From Ruminococcus sp. CAG:382 (GTDB taxonomy: Bacteria; Bacillota; Clostridia; Oscillospirales; CAG-382), in contig FR892214.1 of NCBI GenBank assembly GCA_000433115.1, forward strand, positions 49,669 through 58,280: a stretch of 8,612 bases of DNA, in the 5' to 3' direction. The position numbers and the translations under genes were made by a program. The notes below the pieces were generated by a model. That model was given only the letters and a program-made list of their open reading frames with translations. It was not told where the DNA came from and did not search any database. Shown in pieces: positions 1-5,758 of this stretch (its first letter is position 1; each line of letters begins with the position of its first letter).

Positions 1-2
1 CA

Positions 3-86
3 AAATCCGTACGACAGATAACAACCGCCGCAGCCGACGGAGCAGTTGCCTCCGTTGCCGTCTGCCGCACAATTGACGCTCTCTGA
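3..86 (+). CDS. Possible C-terminal tail of an upstream gene (partial)
   Basis: The frame starting at base 3 is open to a TGA at 84-86 and would encode an Ala/Val-rich tail ending in CRTIDAL. The stop lies 12 bases before the next start and overlaps its ribosome binding site, as is common inside operons. The other two forward frames close at bases 19-21 (reading NPYDR then stop) and at 73-75, so the real upstream gene could instead end at base 21. No family can be recognised from so short a stretch, and it may be non-coding. Confidence 0.25.
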   Translation, partial: KSVRQITTAAADGAVASVAVCRTIDAL

Positions 87-90
87 GGAG
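85..90 (+). promoter_or_regulatory. Ribosome binding site of the dockerin/DUF4855 gene
   Basis: GAGGAG lies eight bases before the ATG at 99. It is a strong Shine-Dalgarno match at good spacing and fixes the start of the following gene. No promoter is visible between base 1 and the gene, so transcription probably begins upstream of the window. Confidence 0.85.
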
Positions 91-98
91 AAAACAAA

Positions 99-3000
99 AT
101 GAAAAAGAAGAACATCGCTCATATCGGCACCTGCTCCGCAATACTCGCCCTGCTCTTCGGCGCGGGCGCGCTTTCGCTTCACACAAATGCCGCGCTCCGC
201 GGTGATATAAACGAAGACGGAAAAATCAACGCAAACGACTATATCGCCCTTCGCCGCGCTCTTCTTGCCGGTGAATCTCTGCCGTCGAAAACCGCCGACG
301 TAAACGACGACGGCAAGATAAACGCCGCCGATTACATCGCTTTGCGTATGCACCTGCTCGGACTCCGTCCGATAACACAGCCCGAAGAACGCTTTGTCCG
401 GACCCCGATCAGCCTCGGCTGCAAATACACCGTCAGCGGCACGATCGGCGAAAACTATCAGGATACCTACGGCAGCGAACTGACCGACGGCTCATATGCA
501 ATAAGCGCAACATATTTCGACACAGAATACGTCGGATTTCAGCGCGACAATTCCGACGCCGCGATAACAGTTGACCTCGGCAGCACACGCGACGGAATAA
601 ACGGTTTTGAATTTTCTTTTCTTTCCACAAACAGCGCCGGAATAATGCCGCCGGCATCCGTCAGCGTCTCCGTTTCGACAGACGGAAAGTCATGGACCTC
701 ACTCGGCAACATGAAGCTGAACACCTCCCCGATAATGACAGCTGACAAAGCGACGCTTGACCTCAATGCCGCCGTCGCTGCAAGGTATGTGAAGTTTTCC
801 TTCACGCACCGCGCCTCATGGGTGTTTGTGGACGAGGTGTCCGTGTACGCAACGCTGCCCGAAGGCGACGTATACACCGTTACGGACGGCGTCAGAAACG
901 CCTACGGCAGCGGCATCACCGAAGCCGAACAAAACGACGCGCTGAACAGCGTAAAAACGACCGTACCCGTATCGTCTGAGCTTCCGCTCGTCCCGCTGAC
1001 CGACGGCAAAAGCTATAAATACACAAACGCCTCATTTCCCTTTTCCTCATTGACCGACAAGGGCAAAATGCTCACAGACGGCAACAGCGGCACGACATTC
1101 AGGGACGGCACCTGGGTTGCCGTTGACGGTTCAAAGGAAACGATCATAACAATCGACCTCGGTAAAACCGAAAACGATATCAGCGCCTTCTCTCTTTCCT
1201 CCTGCCAGCGTGCGACAAGCGCCGTATATCTCCCCACATACGTCGGATTTGAAGTCTCGACCGACGGCAAGAATTTTGCGCCCGTCGCACGGCTCTATTC
1301 CCCGACCGCTCACCCTGACGGGACATACACTTTTTCCCTCGAAAACGACTACTGCGTAAAAGCACGATATGTCCGCTTCCGCGTCGGCACGTCAGGCGGC
1401 AGATATACCCTGATCTCCGAGGTAAACGCCTCTGCGCACCGCGAGGATAAGACCGATGCCCCTGTATATCCCGAAGTAAAGCTCGACACGACAGACACAG
1501 GCGCGTGGAAAAATCCCACCTCATCCGTCACCAATCTGCTTCGGGGAAGACCGGTGCAGATCGACGCATATATCCCCTCCGTCCTCGACCCCGAAGTAAA
1601 CACGCCCGTCACCTCAGGCATACTCACTGACGGAAAGCAGGCGTCCAGCAATTACTGCTATGACGGCACCTGGTTCCACTTCAACGGCGGAACGGGACGC
1701 TATCTGTATTTCGATATGGGACATGTTTCCGCAATGAAATACGTCTCGGGCGGCATGCTCCAGCAAAGCTCGTGGGGCATCAGCGTACCCCGTGAGATCA
1801 GAGTATATCTCTCAGAGGACGGTATAAACTGGTACATCGCCGGAAAAACAGGACCGAAGGGCACCGGGGACGAAAACCGCAAAACCTTCCGCATCGATTT
1901 TGATAAGACCTATAAAGCCCGTTTCATCTGCTTCGACATCAAGGTAGATACCCATGTATTCATCGACGAGCTTTCCGCATACGGCACAAAATCCACTGCG
2001 GGAGCAGTTCCGCTCTCTTCGTCCGGGCTTGAAAAGTTCGACAAGAACGGCGACGTATACAACATGAAATATCAGTCCCAATCCGAAGCTCTCCTCGGCG
2101 GTGTCGGCGATATCGTTCTCGCATACTACAATCATTCCGTGCTGGACGAAAAATTTTTCCGTCCGTATGTCGGCTATATCAAGGACGGCAAAGCTCAGGA
2201 CACCATGTTTGACGGCTTCCTCTTCCTGCCGACGCCCGGTGAAATGATAAAAGGCGGAAGACCCGACTTCACCTCCGTGAAGGAAGAATGGGAGGACCTT
2301 GAAAACAAGCTCTTCATAAAAGGTCAAAACCTCGACGCATTGAACAAAGCCGCGGGCAAAGTCAAAAACGAGCTGGGGCTCAAAGATTACAAATATAAAT
2401 TCTACATCTCGATAGCTCATCCGTCCATGCATGTCACCGATTTCGGCGACATCAACGGAGACGGTAAGTCCGAAAGCCTCCGGACCGTGGAAGCGCGCAT
2501 AGAAGCCGTGAAGTGGTACGTCAGACGTTTTTACGAAATGTATGATCCCGCCGATTATCCCAACCTCGAATTTGCAGGATGGTACTGGTTCCACGAATCG
2601 ATCGATACCTTTGAAGGCGACCCGGAGGTCATAAAAGGCACCTCAGACTATCTTCACACGATCGGCGACCAGCTTTTCTGGATACCGTATTTCTGCGCCG
2701 AGGGCTACCAGACCTGGAAGGACGTCGGCTTTGACGTATGCTGCATGCAGCCGAACTTTGCATTTGACGAAAGAGTGGGCATAAAGCGTCTTGAAACCGC
2801 AGCCGACATAATCCGCATGAACAATATGTGCATCGAGATCGAGGCCGATTACCGCGCTCTTGATAACGACGTATTTTTCAGAAAATACCTCGGCTATCTC
2901 GCAGGCGGCGTAGAGTTCGGATATATGAAGGATTCGCTTCATATGTACTATGAAGCGGGCGGACTTTTCGGCTCAGCCGCAAACAGCACCGGCAAACCCC

Positions 3001-3305
3001 GCATAATTTACGATGCAACTTATCAGTTCATCAAAAAAAACCTCCGTTCAAAACCCGAGGCACCTGCGAAAAAGACCGTGAGCTGCCGCAAAAACACTCC
3101 GGCAACAGGCCGCGTCATAAGCGACGGTATAAACACTCTCCTGATAACAAAACAGCCCTCCCACGGTACTGTCACCTCAAACGGCGACGGCACGTTTACC
3201 TATTACCCCAACAAGGGCTACACAGGCGAAGACAGCTTCTCGGTTGCGGCAAATGACTACATCGGAACCTCGGACAGCACAACCATAACAGTAAAAATAG
3301 GCTGA
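99..3305 (+). CDS. Secreted dockerin protein with three discoidin-like domains, DUF4855 and a C-terminal Ig-like domain
   Basis: This is a 1068-residue secreted modular protein. Residues 1-31 form a signal peptide (KKK, hydrophobic core, likely cleavage after TNA). Residues 35-88 are a type I dockerin with two calcium loops, D36-N38-D40-G41-N44-D47 and D67-N69-D71-G72-N75-D78, spaced 31 residues apart; each is followed by YIALR. Three F5/8-type-C/discoidin-like beta domains follow at roughly 98-252, 297-448 and 478-632. Each shows the LTDG, VDLG or FDMG, STDGK or SEDG, and ARYVKF-like signatures of that fold. Residues about 642-985 match DUF4855 (DIVLAYYN, FDGFLFLP, GWYWFHES, IEIEAD), a family of unknown activity. 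Residues about 991-1068 are a Big_9/cadherin-like Ig domain (PSHGTVTSNGDGTFTYYP, GYTGEDSFS). There is no sortase motif, S-layer homology domain or C-terminal membrane segment, so the dockerin is the only visible anchor, implying attachment to a cohesin-bearing scaffold. The discoidin domains suggest carbohydrate binding. Catalysis is not proven; E833, E913 and E915 are candidate acids. Confidence 0.9.
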   Translation: MKKKNIAHIGTCSAILALLFGAGALSLHTNAALRGDINEDGKINANDYIALRRALLAGESLPSKTADVNDDGKINAADYIALRMHLLGLRPITQPEERFVRTPISLGCKYTVSGTIGENYQDTYGSELTDGSYAISATYFDTEYVGFQRDNSDAAITVDLGSTRDGINGFEFSFLSTNSAGIMPPASVSVSVSTDGKSWTSLGNMKLNTSPIMTADKATLDLNAAVAARYVKFSFTHRASWVFVDEVSVYATLPEGDVYTVTDGVRNAYGSGITEAEQNDALNSVKTTVPVSSELPLVPLTDGKSYKYTNASFPFSSLTDKGKMLTDGNSGTTFRDGTWVAVDGSKETIITIDLGKTENDISAFSLSSCQRATSAVYLPTYVGFEVSTDGKNFAPVARLYSPTAHPDGTYTFSLENDYCVKARYVRFRVGTSGGRYTLISEVNASAHREDKTDAPVYPEVKLDTTDTGAWKNPTSSVTNLLRGRPVQIDAYIPSVLDPEVNTPVTSGILTDGKQASSNYCYDGTWFHFNGGTGRYLYFDMGHVSAMKYVSGGMLQQSSWGISVPREIRVYLSEDGINWYIAGKTGPKGTGDENRKTFRIDFDKTYKARFICFDIKVDTHVFIDELSAYGTKSTAGAVPLSSSGLEKFDKNGDVYNMKYQSQSEALLGGVGDIVLAYYNHSVLDEKFFRPYVGYIKDGKAQDTMFDGFLFLPTPGEMIKGGRPDFTSVKEEWEDLENKLFIKGQNLDALNKAAGKVKNELGLKDYKYKFYISIAHPSMHVTDFGDINGDGKSESLRTVEARIEAVKWYVRRFYEMYDPADYPNLEFAGWYWFHESIDTFEGDPEVIKGTSDYLHTIGDQLFWIPYFCAEGYQTWKDVGFDVCCMQPNFAFDERVGIKRLETAADIIRMNNMCIEIEADYRALDNDVFFRKYLGYLAGGVEFGYMKDSLHMYYEAGGLFGSAANSTGKPRIIYDATYQFIKKNLRSKPEAPAKKTVSCRKNTPATGRVISDGINTLLITKQPSHGTVTSNGDGTFTYYPNKGYTGEDSFSVAANDYIGTSDSTTITVKIG

Positions 3306-3350
3306 AAAAATCTGTCTCAGCGCCTGAAAGGCGCTGAGACAGAAATTTTT
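3305..3350. terminator. Bidirectional intrinsic terminator between convergent genes
   Basis: A perfect 14-bp stem (3311-3324 with 3330-3343) closes a five-base loop TGAAA. On the + strand it is followed by AA and five T's. On the - strand the six A's at 3305-3310 become a U tract. It therefore can end both the dockerin/DUF4855 transcript and the convergent CotH-family transcript. The A tract overlaps the last base of the + gene's stop codon. Confidence 0.92.
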
Positions 3351-3359
3351 GAATGATTT

Positions 3360-4736
3360 TTATGATATCCCGAGTTCGTGAAGAAGCCATGCATTGCGTC
3401 TGATGAGCCATTCACGCAGATATTCGACATTGCCCTCATATGTCTTTGCCGGATATCGGCTTTCAAATTCGCCGTAGACATACGAGACCGACCAACCCGC
3501 CTTTTCGTAATTTGCGGCAAAAGATTTGCCGTATTTTGCAATGAGACGGTCGATTCGGTTCAAGCCGAGTTCATTGTCAGTCGTAAGATTCACGATCTGC
3601 GGCTGAAGCTTAGCATATCTTTTCCTGACAAGTTCTCCGAATTTCTGACATCCGAACAGCTCACGGTACCAGATTTTCCGGCAATAAAAGCTCTCTGTGG
3701 AATCACCGGATGTGTTCGAGTTCCAGTATTCCCCGTAATACCCCGCCTCCTCCGAGACGTTGCCCGACGAAAGGTCCATATCCCAGAGCGGTCCGGCATA
3801 AAGCCTGCCCTTTTTCAGATAAAAACGTGTTGAAGAAGTGCTGAAATCGACATCCTTGAAAAGCTCGTTTACGATATAAAAATCGACAAACGAATCTATG
3901 TCGAAATATTCCGCGATTCTTTCGAAATCGTACGAAACAAGCGCGCTTTCCGCCTCTGCGAGGAAAAGATTCAGCCATTCAAACTGTTCTGCCGTCGGCT
4001 GTTCGGGTTCGTTGAAGCCCAGCAGAATACCGAGTATCGGCGTAGCTATGCAATTCGGGTTGCTGTACCCCACAAACGGCTCATATTCAAAAAGGAATTC
4101 GTTCTTTGTAATATCGATATCAACCTTTTCCTTGCCCTCTCCGACAGCCTGCGTCATCAGATAGTTGCCGAGAAAACGGTTGTTCAGATACACGTCGACA
4201 TACTCCGTCCGCGGTGTATAATGGCATCCGCCGACCTCCGATGCAAAGTCATATGACAGCCTGTTCCGTATCAGCGTCTTGTCGTAAAGATTAGCCAGCA
4301 GGCAGAACTTTTTTCCCTTGCCGAGTCCGAGAGGACGCTGCGATGACGAAAACTTTATGTTATACGGCTTCTTTGCCCCTGCGGATGTGGAGTTGCCCCT
4401 GACCTTGATCTTGCCGTTTTCGTCCGTGATCTCCTCATATTCCCCGCTCGGATCCAGAAGCTGTATGGTGCAGGGAACATATTCTTCCTTCGTGACCGTA
4501 TTTTTCACGGTAATATACAGCTTTGCGACTCCGTTGTATTTCGGGTCGTCATACGGGTCGCTTTTTTCCTCCTGCACGGAGCTTTCGTCGGGCACACTGC
4601 TGTCACCGACAGCCTCCGACGACGTATTATCATTATCACTGATTCCGTCACTCGCATCGTCATCACGAACCGTATTGCCGCATGACGCAAGGAACACTAA
4701 AAGAAAGCACATGGAAAGCAAAAGAAACCTTTTCAC
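3360..4736 (-). CDS. CotH-family kinase, extracytoplasmic lipoprotein
   Basis: This 458-residue protein belongs to the CotH protein kinase family, atypical kinases first known from Bacillus spore coats that phosphorylate serine in partner proteins outside or around the cell. The N terminus is a lipoprotein signal with lipobox LASC and lipidated C19. A Ser/Asp/Glu-rich linker (about 20-66) follows, consistent with tethering to the outer face of the membrane. CotH hallmarks appear in order: VRGNST (112-117), KPYNIKF (123-129), NLYDKTLIRNRLSYDF (149-164), VDVYLNNRFLGNYLM (180-194), VDFYIVNELFKDVDFS (284-299) and the metal-binding/catalytic WDMDLSSGN (318-326, D319 and D321). The start is GTG, chosen because GAGGTGA lies seven bases upstream and because the next Met would truncate the signal peptide. 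It is expressed alone from its own promoter and converges on the dockerin gene. The partner protein is unknown. The family call is firm; a spore-coat role is not implied. Confidence 0.9.
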   Translation of the reverse strand: MKRFLLLSMCFLLVFLASCGNTVRDDDASDGISDNDNTSSEAVGDSSVPDESSVQEEKSDPYDDPKYNGVAKLYITVKNTVTKEEYVPCTIQLLDPSGEYEEITDENGKIKVRGNSTSAGAKKPYNIKFSSSQRPLGLGKGKKFCLLANLYDKTLIRNRLSYDFASEVGGCHYTPRTEYVDVYLNNRFLGNYLMTQAVGEGKEKVDIDITKNEFLFEYEPFVGYSNPNCIATPILGILLGFNEPEQPTAEQFEWLNLFLAEAESALVSYDFERIAEYFDIDSFVDFYIVNELFKDVDFSTSSTRFYLKKGRLYAGPLWDMDLSSGNVSEEAGYYGEYWNSNTSGDSTESFYCRKIWYRELFGCQKFGELVRKRYAKLQPQIVNLTTDNELGLNRIDRLIAKYGKSFAANYEKAGWSVSYVYGEFESRYPAKTYEGNVEYLREWLIRRNAWLLHELGIS

Positions 4737-4740
4737 CGCT

Positions 4741-4770
4741 TTGTCACCTCACAGTATTTTTATTCATTCT
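4741..4770 (+). promoter_or_regulatory. Weak candidate promoter for mnmM
   Basis: TTGTCA (4741-4746, five of six consensus bases) is followed after 18 bases by CATTCT (4765-4770), a poor -10 box. It would start transcription near 4777, about 30 bases before the gene. It lies on top of the divergent CotH-gene promoter and ribosome binding site. No better + strand promoter was seen close to the gene, but the -10 match is weak and a promoter further upstream inside the CotH gene cannot be excluded. Confidence 0.3.
4744..4750 (-). promoter_or_regulatory. Ribosome binding site fixing the GTG start of the CotH-family gene
   Basis: On the - strand GAGGTGA precedes the GTG start at 4736 by seven bases. 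This strong match justifies the non-ATG start and retains the full lipoprotein signal peptide. Confidence 0.85.
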
Positions 4771-4794
4771 ATCATCAAATCATCCCATAGTCAA
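4766..4794 (-). promoter_or_regulatory. Sigma-A-type promoter of the CotH-family gene
   Basis: Reading the - strand, TTGACT (4794-4789) and TAGAAT (4771-4766) are separated by exactly 17 bases. A TG dinucleotide sits one base before the -10 box, making it an extended -10. The start of transcription would fall near 4759, giving a leader of roughly 23 bases. The -35 box overlaps by two bases the AAGGAG ribosome binding site of the divergent mnmM gene. The near-consensus sequence argues for vegetative rather than sporulation-specific expression. Confidence 0.75.
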
Positions 4795-4798
4795 GGAG
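4793..4798 (+). promoter_or_regulatory. Ribosome binding site of mnmM
   Basis: AAGGAG lies nine bases before the ATG at 4808. It decides the start of the gene: the open frame extends further upstream to 4682, but that region overlaps the 5' end of the CotH gene and its promoter, and its translation does not resemble the methyltransferase family. Confidence 0.88.
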
Positions 4799-4807
4799 TT
4801 TTTTAAC

Positions 4808-5359
4808 ATGGTCGATCTTTTGGAGCTTCAAAAGGAATTTTTGCGCAAGCATATCGGAAAAGGCAGCGTTGTCTGCGATTTCACCGCCGGAAACGGACAC
4901 GACTCCGAGTTTCTTTCGAAAACCGTCGGTGAAACGGGCAGACTGTACGCCTTTGACATACAGTCCGCCGCCTGCGAATCGACGAAAAATCATCTTGCCG
5001 AATCGGGTTGCCCGCAAAACTACACGATAATCAACGACAGCCACGCAAACTGCAAGGAATACGTTCACGAAAAAATCAACGCCGGAATGTTCAATCTCGG
5101 CTGGCTTCCCGGCAGCGACCGCAAGGTAACGACCCGCCGCGAATCGACGCTCAAAGCCGTAAACGCCGCAATCGAGCTGCTCGCACCTGACGGCATAATC
5201 CTCGTCGCCGTATATCCCGGTCATGAGGAAGGCACGCTGGAGGGGGAAATGCTGGATAACGAGCTGTCCTGTCTCGACCGCCGCAAAATATGCGTTTCAA
5301 AATTCAGGATCATCAACTCACCGACATCGCCCTATTTCTTCATAATCGAAAGCAAATAG
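4808..5359 (+). CDS. mnmM: MnmM/YtqB-family tRNA wobble-uridine methyltransferase
   Basis: This 183-residue class I SAM-dependent methyltransferase belongs to the rRNA_methylase/YtqB family. From established knowledge, Bacillus YtqB (MnmM) methylates 5-aminomethyl-2-thiouridine at tRNA position 34 to give mnm5s2U, the last step of this wobble modification in many Gram-positives. Visible motifs are the SAM-binding loop DFTAGNGHD (24-32), the acidic end of strand 2 at D50 in AFDIQ, the family signature NLGWLPG (96-102), a T-rich segment with KVTTRRESTLKAV (106-118), and YPGH followed by EEGTLEGE (136-147). The length is close to that of YtqB (about 190 residues). It is cytoplasmic, with no signal or membrane segment. 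The start at 4808 rests on AAGGAG nine bases upstream. It is probably a single-gene unit: the upstream gene is divergent and a hairpin-rich 399-base gap follows. The family is clear; the exact substrate is inferred from orthology. Confidence 0.88.
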   Translation: MVDLLELQKEFLRKHIGKGSVVCDFTAGNGHDSEFLSKTVGETGRLYAFDIQSAACESTKNHLAESGCPQNYTIINDSHANCKEYVHEKINAGMFNLGWLPGSDRKVTTRRESTLKAVNAAIELLAPDGIILVAVYPGHEEGTLEGEMLDNELSCLDRRKICVSKFRIINSPTSPYFFIIESK

Positions 5360-5371
5360 CTTCTAAAAAAA

Positions 5372-5447
5372 GCGCCTGTCGCCGAAAGCCTCCCTCCGAC
5401 GTACCTTTGTAAGCCGTCGGGCGCCTTTCGGCACTTGGCATCTTTTT
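5372..5447 (+). terminator. Probable terminator/complex hairpin after mnmM
   Basis: An outer 8-bp stem (GCCGAAAG 5381-5388 with CTTTCGGC 5425-5432) encloses an internal loop and an inner 6-bp stem (CCGACG 5396-5401 with CGTCGG 5415-5420) with a 13-base loop. Five T's follow at 5443-5447, ten bases after the stem, which is further than in a textbook terminator. An alternative pairing of GCGCC (5372-5376) with GGCGC (5420-5424), with seven A's just upstream, could act on the - strand. The position 12 bases after the mnmM stop favours a terminator role. Confidence 0.5.
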
Positions 5448-5463
5448 GCATCCCTCTTTTTGC
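5441..5463 (+). repeat. Short direct repeat TCTTTTTGC
   Basis: TCTTTTTGC occurs at 5441-5449 and again at 5455-5463, offset by 14 bases. The first copy supplies the T run of the hairpin after mnmM, so the second may be a back-up T run, or the repeat may have arisen by local duplication. No function can be assigned. Confidence 0.5.
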
Positions 5464-5566
5464 TTCCGAATGCCGCGTACTCATAGATTATTTCACGTTG
5501 TCATGCCGGAACCGACCTCAACGGGGCAAAAATACGCTGAAAATTCACGTAATTCGAAAATAAATG

Positions 5567-5595
5567 TTGCAATTTCGCTTCAATAGTTGTAAAAT
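5567..5595 (+). promoter_or_regulatory. Sigma-A-type promoter of the ABC transporter-DUF1854 operon
   Basis: TTGCAA (5567-5572) and TAAAAT (5590-5595) are separated by exactly 17 bases in a locally AT-rich stretch. Transcription would begin near 5602, leaving an unusually long leader of about 157 bases before the ATG at 5759. No competing promoter of similar quality was seen nearer the gene. Confidence 0.65.
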
Positions 5596-5696
5596 AAGAA
5601 ACAGATGCTGTCACTGCAGACCCGGCAGCGGCAAGGCATCTCCGCAAAAAAGCAGGGGCGGCTGACCCTGCCTCCGAAAACACGAACCGTGTGATA

Positions 5697-5728
5697 CGAC
5701 TCCGAAAAAAATTACTCCTTCGCAGTCG
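5697..5728 (+). promoter_or_regulatory. Leader hairpin upstream of the ABC transporter gene
   Basis: CGACT (5697-5701) pairs with AGTCG (5724-5728). A C-C mismatch follows, then CGAA (5703-5706) pairs with TTCG (5719-5722), around a 12-base loop containing ACTCC. It sits about 30 bases before a start codon that lacks a ribosome binding site, so a role in translation control is possible. It is not followed by a T run and is not a terminator. Confidence 0.35.
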
Positions 5729-5758
5729 GTACATAACGGCAGTAAAAACGATTGTTTT

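Larger units (their letters stand above)
5360..5758. other. 399-base non-coding region between mnmM and the ABC transporter gene
   Basis: It holds, in order, the hairpin after mnmM, a nine-base direct repeat, about 100 bases (5464-5566) in which nothing convincing was seen, a good promoter at 5567-5595, and a leader of about 157 bases before the ABC gene. The leader contains three small hairpins: GCAGGG/CCCTGC at 5652-5657/5666-5671, ACACG/CGTGT at 5680-5684/5688-5692, and a larger one at 5697-5728. It also contains a 29-codon open frame at 5605-5694 with no clear ribosome binding site. No known riboswitch class, tRNA or insertion sequence was recognised. Confidence 0.6.

Noticed and set aside
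73..98. TTGACG at 73-78 as a -35 box for the dockerin gene
   Set aside because: No -10 box can fit: the required position falls on the ribosome binding site and start codon.
1812..2594. 260-codon open frame on the - strand inside the DUF4855 region
   Set aside because: It is a shadow of a strongly supported gene on the + strand, has no ribosome binding site or recognisable domain, and its composition mirrors the codons of the real gene.
4710..4712. ATG (residue 9) as alternative start of the CotH-family gene
   Set aside because: It would remove the positively charged start and much of the lipoprotein signal peptide; the GTG at 4736 has a well-spaced GAGGTGA.
4682..4807. In-frame upstream extension of mnmM to an ATG at 4682
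   Set aside because: It would overlap the signal-peptide end of the CotH gene and both promoters, has no ribosome binding site, and the family begins near the Met at 4808, which has AAGGAG nine bases upstream.
5602..5758. Riboswitch in the ABC operon leader
   Set aside because: The conserved cores I know for TPP, SAM, cobalamin, fluoride, preQ1 and cyclic-di-GMP riboswitches were not recognised by eye; only small hairpins are present. A covariance-model search could overturn this.
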